Assembly (NCBI GenBank): GCA_029881795.1
Contig: JAOULX010000002.1
Span: forward strand, 124,001-188,000
Direction: 5' to 3'
From: Gammaproteobacteria bacterium
Lineage (GTDB): Bacteria; Pseudomonadota; Gammaproteobacteria; SZUA-229
DNA length: 64,000 nucleotides
Shown: piece after piece, positions 10,316-19,806 of the stretch
How positions within the stretch are numbered: the stretch's first letter is position 1
Layout of the letters: every line of letters begins with the position of its first letter
Notes under the pieces: generated by a model
The model's input: the letters and a program-made list of their open reading frames with translations, nothing else
Databases searched by the model: none
What the model was told of the DNA's origin: nothing
Position numbers and translations under genes: made by a program

Positions 10316-11452
10316 ATGTTTGAATTAATAGATTCAGTTAATCCAGGGGCAACAATTAAGGTCATCGGCGTTGGCGGTGGCGGCAGTAATGCGGTGATGC
10401 ACATGGTGGAAAGTGGCATTGATGGTGTTGAGTTTATCTGTGCCAATACGGATTCGCAGGCGCTGCATAGTGCGGCAGGTGTAATGACCTTGCAAATCGG
10501 TAGCAATATAACCAAAGGACTGGGTGCCGGTGCCAATCCTGAAGTAGGACGACATGCTGCTTTGGAAGACCGTGAACGAATACAAGAGGCGATTAACGGC
10601 GCAGACATGGTCTTTATTACGGCCGGAATGGGTGGTGGTACTGGTACCGGTGCTGCTCCGATAGTGGCGCAGATTGCTAGAGAAATGGGAATTTTGACAG
10701 TAGGTGTTGTCACCAAACCTTTTGGATTTGAAGGATCGGGTCGTCAAAAGGTAGCAAACAGTGGTACCGATGAATTGAGCAAGCAGGTTGATTCATTAAT
10801 TACCATTCCCAATGATAAATTGTTAAGCGTTTTTGGTCGTGAATTTGATCTGATGAATGCGTTTAAAGGAGCTAACGACGTATTGCATGGTGCTGTTCAG
10901 GGTATAACGGAGCTGATCACTCGTCCGGGAGTCATCAATGTGGATTTCGCGGATGTAAAAACGGTGATGTCACAGATGGGACAGGGCATGATGGGTAGTG
11001 GTCGTGCTTCCGGTGAAGATCGTGCGAAACTAGCGGCAGAATCAGCTATAGCCAGTCCTTTACTGGAAGACGTTAATCTAGCTGGAGCCAGAGGTATATT
11101 GGTTAATGTTACTGGAAGAGATCTGACCTTGGGTGAATTCCAAGATATTGGTGACATTATTTCATCATTTGCGTCTGAGGATGCTACGGTTGTGATGGGT
11201 ACTGCCGTTGATGAAGCAATGGAAGATGAGTTAAGAGTAACCGTTGTAGCGACAGGCTTAGGCGTCTCAAAACCACAGGTTAATCCGGTAAAAGTGGTTC
11301 CGCGGCACTCTGATGGTAATGTTAATTATGACGCATTAACCACGCCGGCTATAGCCAGAAGACAGGCAAGTGAAAAAGGTATCGAGTTGCCGGATCACTA
11401 TGATGGTGAGATTTTAGATATACCAGCATTCTTAAGAAAGCAGGCTGATTGA
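10316..11452 (+). CDS. ftsZ: cell division GTPase FtsZ
   Basis: Tubulin-like GTPase that forms the cytokinetic ring. The 378-residue protein contains the IKVIGVGGGGSNAV N-terminal core, the tubulin signature GGGTGTGAAP near residue 106, the T7 loop NVDFADVKTVM that completes the GTPase site of the neighbouring subunit, and the conserved C-terminal peptide DIPAFLRKQ that binds FtsA and ZipA. A strong GGAGGAG ribosome-binding site lies 10 bases before the ATG in an otherwise AT-rich 53-bp gap, consistent with high expression. Confidence 0.98.
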   Translation: MFELIDSVNPGATIKVIGVGGGGSNAVMHMVESGIDGVEFICANTDSQALHSAAGVMTLQIGSNITKGLGAGANPEVGRHAALEDRERIQEAINGADMVFITAGMGGGTGTGAAPIVAQIAREMGILTVGVVTKPFGFEGSGRQKVANSGTDELSKQVDSLITIPNDKLLSVFGREFDLMNAFKGANDVLHGAVQGITELITRPGVINVDFADVKTVMSQMGQGMMGSGRASGEDRAKLAAESAIASPLLEDVNLAGARGILVNVTGRDLTLGEFQDIGDIISSFASEDATVVMGTAVDEAMEDELRVTVVATGLGVSKPQVNPVKVVPRHSDGNVNYDALTTPAIARRQASEKGIELPDHYDGEILDIPAFLRKQAD

Positions 11453-11723
11453 TGATAAAACAGTAGATTTTGCTGAAAGTACAACGGCTGTTGGATGAGG
11501 GGGTATTTGGCGCAGGGCTTTATATATGGCTAGGAGTCAGGTATTATACGGGAATTAGACCGGTTTAAGTCGCCTCCGTGCGTGTTTTATGGTGAATCTT
11601 TGGCATTTGACGAAGTGAATCATAGAGCAGACTAAGTGCTTATATGGTTAAGTTAATCTAAGGGATTATGTGTCATAATATTTACCGTATATAAAGATAT
11701 CTTGCAGTGGAGTAAGTAGTTAC
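11453..11723 (+). other. ftsZ-lpxC intergenic region, 271 bp
   Basis: No open reading frame of note. A TTGACG hexamer at about 11608 followed after 17 bases by GACTAA is a weak sigma-70-like match, and an AT-rich stretch (CATAATATTT) lies near 11674, but neither is convincing. I see no clear terminator for ftsZ. The lpxC promoter is presumably in here. Confidence 0.4.
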
Positions 11724-12638
11724 GTGATTAAACAGCGAACTTTGAAGAATGTAATCAGAGCAACAGGCATAGGATTACATACCGGTGAAAAAGTATATTT
11801 AACGCTTCGTCCAGCCGCGCCAGACACCGGTGTGGTTTTCAGACGCATTGATCTAGAACAGCCTGCTGAAATCATGGCAACAGCTGAAAATGTAAGTGAC
11901 ACGACCTTGTCAACAACCTTATCGAATGGCGATGTGCGCGTATCTACAGTCGAACACCTCTTATCGGCCATGGCTGGGCTGGGTATTGATAATGCCTATG
12001 TCGATTTGAGTGCAGCAGAAGTACCTATCATGGACGGCAGTTCAGGCCCGTTCGTTTTCTTATTGCAATCTGCCGGGATCATCGAACAGGAAGCTCCAAA
12101 ACGTTTTATTCGAATTATCAAGCCAGTTATTATTGAATCTGATAACAAGTGGGCCAGGTTTGATCCGTTTGACGGCTTTAAAGTGAATTTCAGCATCGAT
12201 TTTAATCACCCTGTTTTTAACGGCTCTCCGAGTGCAGCTGAGATTGATTTTTCTACTACATCATTCGTAAAAGAAGTTAGTCGGGCAAGAACCTTTGGAT
12301 TTATGAGTGATCTGGAAAAATTAAGAGCTCAGAATCTGGCTTTAGGCGGCAGTATGGATAATGCTATCGTTGTTGATGAGTACCGGGTGTTGAACGAAGA
12401 TGGCTTACGTTATGAAGACGAGTTCGTTAAACATAAAATTCTTGATGCTATTGGTGATCTGTACTTATTGGGTCATAGCTTAATAGGTGCTTTCTCGGGA
12501 TATCGTTCGGGTCATGCACTGAACAATAAACTAATTAAAACTCTGGTTGCTGATGAGTCGGCTTGGGAAGAAGTGACATTCGAAGACGAAGAAGCGGTGT
12601 CTCCGATATCCTATGCGCAGCCAGTACAGGCTTATTGA
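11724..12638 (+). CDS. lpxC: UDP-3-O-acyl-N-acetylglucosamine deacetylase (LpxC)
   Basis: Zn-dependent deacetylase and committed step of lipid A synthesis. The start is a GTG; translation begins [21 protein letters not shown], aligned exactly with the E. coli N-terminus. The 304-residue product has the zinc-binding [10 protein letters not shown] motif near residue 76 and [18 protein letters not shown] with the second His/Asp ligands near 240, plus GHALNNKL near the C-terminus. Its stop overlaps the convergent dciA stop by seven bases. Confidence 0.97.
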   Translation: MIKQRTLKNVIRATGIGLHTGEKVYLTLRPAAPDTGVVFRRIDLEQPAEIMATAENVSDTTLSTTLSNGDVRVSTVEHLLSAMAGLGIDNAYVDLSAAEVPIMDGSSGPFVFLLQSAGIIEQEAPKRFIRIIKPVIIESDNKWARFDPFDGFKVNFSIDFNHPVFNGSPSAAEIDFSTTSFVKEVSRARTFGFMSDLEKLRAQNLALGGSMDNAIVVDEYRVLNEDGLRYEDEFVKHKILDAIGDLYLLGHSLIGAFSGYRSGHALNNKLIKTLVADESAWEEVTFEDEEAVSPISYAQPVQAY

Positions 12639-13045
12639 GCTGACTTTTCAGACAGGCGAAGCAGGGCGTTTTTGAGTTCTTCGTCTGTTAAAGCTTCAGC
12701 TGTCTGACGTATGAGTCTGGCGGAATCAGCAGAAAGAACAGGGCTGTGTTTAACCGGTTTGCTTTCAGGCTGAATAGGCTGCTCAAACTTGATTTGTAAT
12801 GTATTGATAGGGATGTTCAGTTGTTTTTGCAGGCTGCTAATAATCGTTTTATGCTGAGTGCGTAAGCGGGCAGCCCAGACAGGTGAATCTACTAACAATA
12901 CAAGAACTTGATTGGCATAATTGGCTGCTTTAATATGTGCGTGCGATGCTGCTGGTAATAAAGGTAGAATATGCGCGTTAAGCTGGTCCAGTAACAGGCT
13001 TTTTTCTGTTATACGAGCCGAGATAAAACGGTTGATTGAATGCAT
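12632..13045 (-). CDS. dciA: DUF721/DciA-type protein, probable replicative helicase loader
   Basis: A 137-residue protein of the DUF721 family, whose member DciA loads the DnaB helicase in bacteria that lack DnaC-type loaders. The N-terminal part (residues 20-100) has the family's pattern: a hydrophobic helix, then [26 protein letters not shown] resembling the conserved 'L.V.V.SPAWAQELR' region. The C-terminal tail is polar and probably flexible. Its location between lpxC and secA, converging on lpxC, is the usual DUF721 context in gammaproteobacteria. The family call is good; the loader role is inferred from the family. Confidence 0.85.
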   Translation of the reverse strand: MHSINRFISARITEKSLLLDQLNAHILPLLPAASHAHIKAANYANQVLVLLVDSPVWAARLRTQHKTIISSLQKQLNIPINTLQIKFEQPIQPESKPVKHSPVLSADSARLIRQTAEALTDEELKNALLRLSEKSAQ

Positions 13046-13130
13046 AAGTTTATGTGTTCACAAAAGTTAATTTGGATTATTCAGGCAATAATGGCTGAAT
13101 AACGGAATCATTCTACAAGATACTAATACT

Positions 13131-14045
13131 ATGAATATAATTTTATTAACAAAATTTCGTGGCAGACCATGCAGGGTACAGATTGATCATCCGTTCCAGT
13201 TGTCATTATTAAGTGTCGTCCTGTTTATGTTTATGGGAGTCGCTGGTTTTATCGGTTACAAAACAGGTATCAGCGTTAAAAATGATAATCAGATTACCGT
13301 TATTTATGATCAGTTGACGCAGCAAAGAGAAGATATTGGCGAAGCCAGACTCAATACTCAGGCTGAACTCGATGCGCTGGTTAGGCGCTCAGGTCAGCTT
13401 CAGGCACATGTTATACGTTTAAATGCGCTCGGTCAGAAAGTGATGAAGCTGGCAAAAATGGACCCTGAAGAATTTGACTTTGGTAATCCTCCGGCTATTG
13501 GTGGTCCGGTTGAAGAAGAATCTGCGACCAAGACCAAGATTAATTTTAATGGTGTGATTGATGAAATGTTCACGATACTAGACGATCGCGAACAGCAGTT
13601 AACAGTACTTGAAAATGTCCTTATGACGACGCATATGGCTGAAGAGGCGTCTCCTGAAGGACGACCTATCAAGCGAGGCTGGATTTCTTCATTTTTTGGC
13701 ATGCGCACTAACCCGTTCTCCGGTAAGCACGAAATGCACAAGGGTATGGATTTTGCCGGCAAGATGGGTAGTAAAGTATATGCTGTGGCTGGTGGTGTCG
13801 TTACCTGGTCAGGGCCGCGATATGGTTATGGTAATCTGGTAGAAATCAGTCATGGTAATGGTTATGTGACCAGATATGGGCACAATGCAAGCAATATTGT
13901 TATTGTTGGTGAAGCGGTTAAAAAAGGTCAAATCGTCTCTTTAATGGGCTCGACTGGGCGTTCAACTGGGCCTCATGTGCATTTTGAAGTACTTAAAAAG
14001 GGTAAGCGAGTTGATCCGCTGAAGTTTGTACAAGCCAGAAATTAA
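13131..14045 (+). CDS. M23 (LytM-type) peptidoglycan endopeptidase
   Basis: Envelope metallopeptidase likely acting on peptide crosslinks in the periplasm. The 304-residue protein has an N-terminal membrane anchor (about residues 25-45, LLSVVLFMFMGVAGFIGYKTG), a coiled-coil-like stretch (about 55-110), and a C-terminal M23 domain with the zinc motif HKGMDFAG near residue 203 and HVHFEVLKKGKRVDPLKF near 283. Both zinc motifs are intact, so it should be catalytically active, unlike EnvC/NlpD-type activators. The lpxC-dciA-M23-secA order is common in gammaproteobacteria. Confidence 0.92.
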   Translation: MNIILLTKFRGRPCRVQIDHPFQLSLLSVVLFMFMGVAGFIGYKTGISVKNDNQITVIYDQLTQQREDIGEARLNTQAELDALVRRSGQLQAHVIRLNALGQKVMKLAKMDPEEFDFGNPPAIGGPVEEESATKTKINFNGVIDEMFTILDDREQQLTVLENVLMTTHMAEEASPEGRPIKRGWISSFFGMRTNPFSGKHEMHKGMDFAGKMGSKVYAVAGGVVTWSGPRYGYGNLVEISHGNGYVTRYGHNASNIVIVGEAVKKGQIVSLMGSTGRSTGPHVHFEVLKKGKRVDPLKFVQARN

Positions 14046-14177
14046 TTAAAAATGCCACGGACGGCGCAGTAAATATATATTTTTCGAGAAGATTCCGTAT
14101 AAATTCCGTCTATACCTAGCCTTATTCTTATCATCCCTTATCTAACGTAAATTTTATCTTATCCTGAGGTGCAAACT

Positions 14178-14194
14178 CAGGCATAATATGCCTG
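14178..14194. promoter_or_regulatory. perfect 17-bp palindrome, operator-like
   Basis: CAGGCATAATATGCCTG: two 8-bp arms around one central A. Perfect symmetry in non-coding DNA 290 bp upstream of secA suggests a site for a dimeric regulator. It partly overlaps a second, longer-looped hairpin (CCTGAG...CTCAGG, 14163-14181). No regulator is identified. Confidence 0.4.
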
Positions 14195-14421
14195 TTCTGA
14201 AAATCACGGGATATATTTCCGTTCTCATGCAAGCTATTGATTCTTCTAATGATATATAGTTTTTATGCAGGCTGACAATGACTGGGTTCGGTGAGCTTTT
14301 ATTAGATTTTTCACGGCTCTGACTCGGGATTTTTAGTAAGCGATTTTTCACAGCCATTTTAAGATTAAATGATGTGTTGTTGGTTTGCTCAGCTCTCATG
14401 CTGATTTATATTTTGGGGACG

Positions 14422-14453
14422 TTAGCGCTTTTCAACGACTGTTGTGGCGCTAA
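14422..14453 (+). promoter_or_regulatory. composite stem-loop in secA 5' leader
   Basis: TTAGCGC pairs with GCGCTAA (7 bp) and, inside that, CAAC pairs with GTTG around a GACT loop. It ends 29 bases before the secA ATG and has no U-run, so it is not an obvious terminator. It could be a translational or mRNA-stability element for secA. Inference only. Confidence 0.45.
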
Positions 14454-14482
14454 TATCAGTATTTTAATTTAAGGGTGTTTCA

Positions 14483-17191
14483 ATGATTAGTAAGCTTGTG
14501 CGTAAAATAATTGGAAGTCGTAATGACAGACAGGTAAAGCAATACTGGAAAGTCGTTGAAAAAATTAATGCCCTTGAAGGTGATTTTGAGAGCTTATCTG
14601 ATCAGGAACTTGCTGCTAAAACGATTGAGTTTCGGCAACGACTAAAAGAAGGCTCAGATTTAAATAGCTTGTTACCTGAAGCCTTCGCAACAGTACGAGA
14701 AGCTGGTAAGCGGGTTATGGGCATGCGACATTATGATGTCCAGCTGATTGGTGCAATGGTATTGCACGATGGCAAGATATCAGAAATGCGCACCGGTGAG
14801 GGTAAAACACTGGTAGCCACACTAACGGTATACCTTAATGCGCTGGAAGAAAAAGGTGTTCATGTAGTAACCGTTAACGATTATCTGGCTAAGCGCGACT
14901 CAGAATGGATGGGTAAACTTTACAGTTTCTTAGGTCTGAGCACAGGTGTTGTGATTGGAGAGATGGATTCGCTGGCTAGGAAACAGGCTTACGCCTGTGA
15001 TATTACTTATGGTACCAACAACGAATTCGGCTTTGATTATCTGCGAGACAATATGGCTTTTACCGCTGATGAAAGAGTTCAGCGTAAATTGAACTATGCC
15101 ATTGTTGATGAAGTTGATTCAATTTTAATCGATGAGGCTAGAACGCCTTTGATTATCTCCGGTCCAACTAATGATAACTCTGACCTGTATCAGGTTATGA
15201 ACCGACTGGTTAAAGTTTTAGAAAAAGGCGAGGAGTCGAAAGAAGAAGGTGGTCAACCAACCGGTGATTTCACAGTTGATGAAAAGTCCAAACAAATTCA
15301 TCTGACGGAACAAGGTCACGAGAAAATTGAACAGATGCTGATTAGGGAAGGCATTCTTCCATCAGATGAAAGTTTATACAGTGCGGCAAATATTAATCTG
15401 GTGCATTATATTAATGCAGCTGTGCGTGCTAACGCCATGTATCAGAAGAATGTACAGTATATCGTGCAGGATAATGAAGTTGTTATTGTCGATGAATTTA
15501 CCGGACGCACCATGCCTGGCAGACGTTGGTCTGAAGGACTGCATCAGGCGGTAGAAGCCAAAGAAGGCGTGCTGATCCAGAATGAAAACCAGACGCTGGC
15601 GTCAATAACGTTTCAGAATTACTTCCGTCTTTACAATAAGCTGGCCGGCATGACCGGAACAGCTGATACCGAAGCCTTCGAATTTCAGTCCATTTATAAT
15701 CTTGAAGTCATTATCGTGCCTACAAATGTTGCTGTGGCGAGGATCGATTATACCGATCTAGTGTATTTAACTCACGAAGATAAGTTTCTGGCGATTGCTG
15801 AAGATATTAAAGATTGTGTTAGTAAAAAACAGCCAGTGCTTGCAGGTACTGCATCGATAGAGGCATCTGAATTACTGTCGAAGTTATTGTCTCAGATGAA
15901 GATCACACACGAAGTTTTGAATGCAAAGCAGCATGAGCGTGAAGCCCATATCATCGCTCAGGCTGGTCGTCCCGGTGTGGTCACCATTGCAACGAATATG
16001 GCAGGACGCGGTACCGATATTGTGCTTGGTGGTAGCCTTGAGTTTGAGCTTGCAGAGTTAGGTGAAAAAGCCGATGTAGAAAAGGTAACAGCTGATTGGC
16101 AGAAACGACACGATGCCGTGTTAGCTGCTGGTGGGCTGCATGTCATTGGTTCTGAGCGGCATGAATCGCGCCGCATTGACAACCAGTTACGAGGCCGTGC
16201 CGGTCGGCAGGGTGATGCCGGTTCGTCACGCTTTTATCTGTCATTAAACGATGACCTTATGCGTATCTTTGCATCAGACCGGGTTGCTGGCATGATGCAA
16301 AAATTGGGTATGGAAAAAGGCGAAGCAATAGAGCACCCATGGGTTAGCCGTGCGATAGAAAATGCCCAGCGTAAAGTCGAAGGCCATAACTTTGATATGC
16401 GAAAACAACTGCTTGAATACGATGATGTAGCGAATGACCAGCGTAAAGTTGTTTATGAGCAGCGCAATGAGTTAATGGACCAGGATGATGTCAGCGACAT
16501 TGTGACCAATATCCGCGCTGATATTGTCAGCAATGTTTTCAGTGCCTATATTGCACCGGGCAGTGTTGATGAATTATGGGATGTGGCCGGGCTGCAAGAA
16601 GCGCTGGAGACAGAATTTGGACTTAAGCTTTCATTACAAAAGTGGTTAGACGAGGATGACGAACTGGATGAAACCGCTCTGAGTCAGAAGATTTATTCCG
16701 AGTTATCAGCTGCGTATCAGGCGAAAGAAGAAAATGTCGGCCCGGAAGTACTGCGTCGCTTTGAAAAATATATTATGTTGCAGGTGCTCGATAGTCACTG
16801 GAAAGATCATCTGGCAGCTATGGATTATCTGCGTCAGAGTATCGGTTTGCGAGGCTATGCACAGAAAAATCCAAAACAAGAATATCGTCGTGAATCATAC
16901 GAGATGTTTTCACAGATGCTGGATCAGATTAAACAGGAAATTATTTCGGTTTTATCTAAAGTACAGATTCAGACAGAATCAGAAGTTTCAGAGCTTGAAC
17001 GCCAGCAACAGCATGACGAAAACATGATTTTTGCACATGACAAAGCTGAAAATTTAACACAGGCCAGTACCGACTCAGATGATGAGAAAGCTCAGCCGTA
17101 TGTCAGAGAGCAACAAAAGCTGGGGCGTAATGAGCCATGCTGGTGTGGTTCTGGTAAAAAATTCAAACAGTGCCACGGCAAGCTAAGCTAA
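14483..17191 (+). CDS. secA: preprotein translocase ATPase SecA
   Basis: Motor ATPase driving export through SecYEG. The 902-residue length matches gammaproteobacterial SecA. Walker A MRTGEGKT lies at residues 102-109, [20 protein letters not shown] is the DEAD-type Walker B region, [14 protein letters not shown] and [13 protein letters not shown] are the NBD2 motifs, and the C-terminus carries the zinc-binding SecB-interaction tail [18 protein letters not shown]. Upstream lies a structured leader but no visible secM. argJ starts three bases after the stop. Confidence 0.98.
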   Translation: MISKLVRKIIGSRNDRQVKQYWKVVEKINALEGDFESLSDQELAAKTIEFRQRLKEGSDLNSLLPEAFATVREAGKRVMGMRHYDVQLIGAMVLHDGKISEMRTGEGKTLVATLTVYLNALEEKGVHVVTVNDYLAKRDSEWMGKLYSFLGLSTGVVIGEMDSLARKQAYACDITYGTNNEFGFDYLRDNMAFTADERVQRKLNYAIVDEVDSILIDEARTPLIISGPTNDNSDLYQVMNRLVKVLEKGEESKEEGGQPTGDFTVDEKSKQIHLTEQGHEKIEQMLIREGILPSDESLYSAANINLVHYINAAVRANAMYQKNVQYIVQDNEVVIVDEFTGRTMPGRRWSEGLHQAVEAKEGVLIQNENQTLASITFQNYFRLYNKLAGMTGTADTEAFEFQSIYNLEVIIVPTNVAVARIDYTDLVYLTHEDKFLAIAEDIKDCVSKKQPVLAGTASIEASELLSKLLSQMKITHEVLNAKQHEREAHIIAQAGRPGVVTIATNMAGRGTDIVLGGSLEFELAELGEKADVEKVTADWQKRHDAVLAAGGLHVIGSERHESRRIDNQLRGRAGRQGDAGSSRFYLSLNDDLMRIFASDRVAGMMQKLGMEKGEAIEHPWVSRAIENAQRKVEGHNFDMRKQLLEYDDVANDQRKVVYEQRNELMDQDDVSDIVTNIRADIVSNVFSAYIAPGSVDELWDVAGLQEALETEFGLKLSLQKWLDEDDELDETALSQKIYSELSAAYQAKEENVGPEVLRRFEKYIMLQVLDSHWKDHLAAMDYLRQSIGLRGYAQKNPKQEYRRESYEMFSQMLDQIKQEIISVLSKVQIQTESEVSELERQQQHDENMIFAHDKAENLTQASTDSDDEKAQPYVREQQKLGRNEPCWCGSGKKFKQCHGKLS

Positions 17192-17194
17192 GCG

Positions 17195-18412
17195 ATGACA
17201 GTTAATCTAAAAGAAGTGACCCAGCTGTCGGCAGTTAAAGGCATCAGATTAGCGGCTGCTGCCTCAGGTATTAAAAAAAATAATGCAGTAGATATGGTGC
17301 TGATTGAAATCGGTAAGGGAGCGAGTTGTGCGGCTGTATTTACACAAAATCGCTTTCGTGCAGCACCGGTTGTGCTTGCAGAGCAACACTTAGCACAGGC
17401 TGTACCGCGCTTATTACTGATTAATTCCGGCAATGCCAATGCCGGTACAGGTGAGACTGGCTTACAAAATGCTTTGCGAAGCTGCGAGATTGCTGCAAAA
17501 GCTTTGGGTTGTGAAAAAAACCAGATACTGCCTTTTTCAACCGGAGTAATTGGTGAGAATTTACCAATAGCTTGCTTCGAGAAAACCCTGCCAAAACTTG
17601 TTAATCAACTAGAGACGGATAACTGGCTAGCTGCGGCCAAAGGCATTATGACCACTGATACAGTGGCAAAAGGTGTCTCAAAAGAGATTGATATTGAGGG
17701 TGAAACAGTCACTTTGACAGGGATTGCCAAAGGCTCTGGCATGATCAAGCCGAATATGGCTACCATGCTGTCTTATCTGGCAACTGATGCGAAGATTTCT
17801 GCTGATTTATTGGCGGAGTGTTTAAAAGCAGCCGTCGAGTCGTCTTTTAATTCGATAACGGTTGATGGTGATACATCAACCAATGATAGCTGTGTACTAA
17901 TCGCCACGGCTGAATCTGCTGCAGCAGAGATTGTCAAACCTTCACCAGGCTATCATTTGTTCATGGATGCATTGAACGAAGTCATGCAGACGCTTGCACA
18001 ATCGATCATCCGCGATGCAGAAGGCATTACAAAATTTGTCGAAATAAAAGTACTTAATGCTCCGACCTATCAGGATGCAAAAACAGTAGCTTATACAGTG
18101 GCTCATTCGCCACTGGTTAAAACCGCTCTGTTTGCCAGTGACCCTAACTGGGGAAGGATACTGGCAGCTGTTGGTCGTGCTGAAATTGATAAACTTGATG
18201 TTAATCAGTTGTCTATTTATCTGGGTGATGTCTGTATCGTGAAACACGGTGCACGAGCAGATACATATACAGAAGCAGCAGGCCAGCAAGTGATGTCGGC
18301 ATCAGAACTGACTATTACAATTGACCTTGCAATGGGTAACAGTAATGCCACTGTCTGGACTTCAGACTTATCCTATGACTATGTAAAAATTAATGCGGAA
18401 TATCGTTCGTAA
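17195..18412 (+). CDS. argJ: glutamate N-acetyltransferase / amino-acid acetyltransferase (ArgJ)
   Basis: Arginine biosynthesis enzyme that transfers acetyl from N-acetylornithine to glutamate, and in bifunctional forms also uses acetyl-CoA. The 405-residue precursor carries the autocleavage region KGSGMIKPNMATMLSYLATD near residue 180-200, where the threonine of ATML becomes the N-terminus and nucleophile of the beta chain. The oxyanion-hole motif appears as LPFSTGVIGENLP, and SDPNWGRILAAVGRA is a family signature. It lies three bases after secA and two before the Nudix-ThiE gene. Confidence 0.96.
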   Translation: MTVNLKEVTQLSAVKGIRLAAAASGIKKNNAVDMVLIEIGKGASCAAVFTQNRFRAAPVVLAEQHLAQAVPRLLLINSGNANAGTGETGLQNALRSCEIAAKALGCEKNQILPFSTGVIGENLPIACFEKTLPKLVNQLETDNWLAAAKGIMTTDTVAKGVSKEIDIEGETVTLTGIAKGSGMIKPNMATMLSYLATDAKISADLLAECLKAAVESSFNSITVDGDTSTNDSCVLIATAESAAAEIVKPSPGYHLFMDALNEVMQTLAQSIIRDAEGITKFVEIKVLNAPTYQDAKTVAYTVAHSPLVKTALFASDPNWGRILAAVGRAEIDKLDVNQLSIYLGDVCIVKHGARADTYTEAAGQQVMSASELTITIDLAMGNSNATVWTSDLSYDYVKINAEYRS

Positions 18413-18414
18413 TA

Positions 18415-19350
18415 ATGACTGAGCCTTTGCAGGTAGCTGTTGCTGTAATTTTAAGAGGCAATCAGGTGCTGATAAGTAAGCGTTCTGCTTCAGTTGATCA
18501 GCCGGATATGTGGGAATTTCCAGGTGGTAAAATAGAGCAAGGTGAAACAGACAGCGGTGCATTGATCCGAGAGCTTAAGGAAGAACTGGGGATTGATGTG
18601 ATGCAATATCACTATCTGTTTGCAGTGAATTATGATTACAGCGGTAAACAAGTCTGTTTGCAAGTCTATATAGTTTCAGAGTACAGCGGTCGAGAGCAGA
18701 GCCTGGAAAATCAGCCGTTGCAGTGGTCGGCGATAGATAAGCTGTCATCACTGCGCTTTCCTGCTGCCAACAAAGTGATTATAAAAGCCATCAGTTTACC
18801 CGATATGATACAGATCACCGGTCAGTTTACATCGCTTAGTGACTTATTACGCAGAGCCGAGCTTTGTCTTAAAAACGGTGTACGGATGATTCAGTTCAGG
18901 GCTCATCAGCTCAATGATGAAGATTTTCTTGTTCATGCCAAAGCGTTGCTCGAGTTATGCAAACGCTACAATGCGAAACTGATTATAAACAGGGCTCTGG
19001 AGGTGGCGCTAAAAGTTAAGGCGCATGGTGTTCATCTCAACCGGCATCAGCTAATGAAATATAAGAAACGCCCCGAGCTCTACGATAGATTATTGTCTGC
19101 CTCCTGTCATAATCAGACTGAGCTGAAACAAGCCGAAGTACTTAATGTCGATTTTTGTTTTCTATCGCCTGTCAAACAAGCCAGAAGTCATAACGCTGGT
19201 ATTGCTCTGGGTTTCAGTCAGTTTGCTGCGTTAACCGCAGGTTGTACGCTGCCTGTGTATGCTCTGGGTGGTATGTTGCCGTCAGATTTATTACGGGTCA
19301 AGACGGCAGGTGGTATTGGTATAGCGGCAATCTGTGGGCACTGGCAATGA
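18415..19350 (+). CDS. Nudix hydrolase fused to a ThiE-like domain
   Basis: Two-domain protein of 311 residues. Residues ~1-130 are a MutT-like Nudix hydrolase with an intact Nudix box (GGKIEQGE, then REL and EELGI), expected to clean oxidised nucleotides such as 8-oxo-dGTP. Residues ~135-311 resemble thiamine-phosphate synthase (ThiE/TenI fold), but the substrate motifs are altered: the usual IND.. is INRALEVAL and the HLGQ-D/E-D motif is HLNRHQL, so TMP synthase activity is doubtful. Such MutT-ThiE fusions are known in gammaproteobacteria, and mutT is near secA in E. coli too. Overlaps the next gene by four bases. Confidence 0.88.
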   Translation: MTEPLQVAVAVILRGNQVLISKRSASVDQPDMWEFPGGKIEQGETDSGALIRELKEELGIDVMQYHYLFAVNYDYSGKQVCLQVYIVSEYSGREQSLENQPLQWSAIDKLSSLRFPAANKVIIKAISLPDMIQITGQFTSLSDLLRRAELCLKNGVRMIQFRAHQLNDEDFLVHAKALLELCKRYNAKLIINRALEVALKVKAHGVHLNRHQLMKYKKRPELYDRLLSASCHNQTELKQAEVLNVDFCFLSPVKQARSHNAGIALGFSQFAALTAGCTLPVYALGGMLPSDLLRVKTAGGIGIAAICGHWQ

Positions 19351-19790
19351 AAAGCAACAGGCTTTCTGCTGTATTGGCTGTTGTCCTGCTGACAATAATT
19401 ATTGCCGGGCAATATTTTTTTAGACAGAGTAGTCCAGAAAATAAATCGGTACTGTATTCTGCTTGCCGGTTAACAACTGAGGACTGCCCGTTGCAATACG
19501 ATACGGCAGCTTACACTGTTTCAATTTCGGATGATGTGAAAGCACTGCGGCCATTTTTTATTAGCATTACAGATCCTGCGCAAAAAATTACAAAGGCAGT
19601 GTTGAATCTTAAAATGAGAGAGATGGATATGGGGCAGAATCGTTACACCTTTAGCCGGGTTTCTGCAGACAGCTGGCGTGCAAAAGTGATTATTCCAGTT
19701 TGTACTAGCGGTAAAAGAAACTGGCTGATTGAGTTATCTGTTGATGATCAGACAAGCTCGAGAATAACAGTCTTTGAAATAAACATATAA
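19347..19790 (+). CDS. uncharacterised membrane-anchored or secreted protein
   Basis: 147-residue product starting at ATG 19347, which overlaps the preceding stop as ATGA; a longer frame from 19242 lies inside the Nudix-ThiE gene and is unlikely. It has one N-terminal hydrophobic segment (residues ~6-24, LSAVLAVVLLTIIIAGQYFF), then an extracytoplasmic part of ~120 residues with three cysteines (SACRLTTEDCPLQ and VIPVCTSGKRNW). The rest looks like a beta-rich fold. I do not recognise a family. Coupling to the argJ/Nudix genes suggests one operon, but not a function. Confidence 0.7.
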   Translation: MKSNRLSAVLAVVLLTIIIAGQYFFRQSSPENKSVLYSACRLTTEDCPLQYDTAAYTVSISDDVKALRPFFISITDPAQKITKAVLNLKMREMDMGQNRYTFSRVSADSWRAKVIIPVCTSGKRNWLIELSVDDQTSSRITVFEINI

Positions 19791-19806
19791 TAGCAATAGC
19801 GAATGA

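Larger units (their letters stand above)
14046..14482 (+). other. 437-bp non-coding leader upstream of secA
   Basis: No secM-like gene with a signal peptide and arrest motif is readable on the plus strand; the longest plus-strand ATG frame noticed is ~23 codons from about 14188. The segment holds several dyads: a 6-bp stem at 14163-14181, a perfect 17-bp palindrome at 14178-14194, and a composite stem-loop at 14422-14453 just upstream of the secA ribosome-binding site. A 13-bp near-direct repeat (GATTTTTCACRGC) occurs at 14305 and 14342. Function unknown. Confidence 0.5.

Noticed and set aside
14154..14399. 81-codon minus-strand frame in the secA leader
   Set aside because: No ribosome-binding site, no recognisable domain or signal peptide; it overlaps the palindromes. 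Kept only as a remote possibility.
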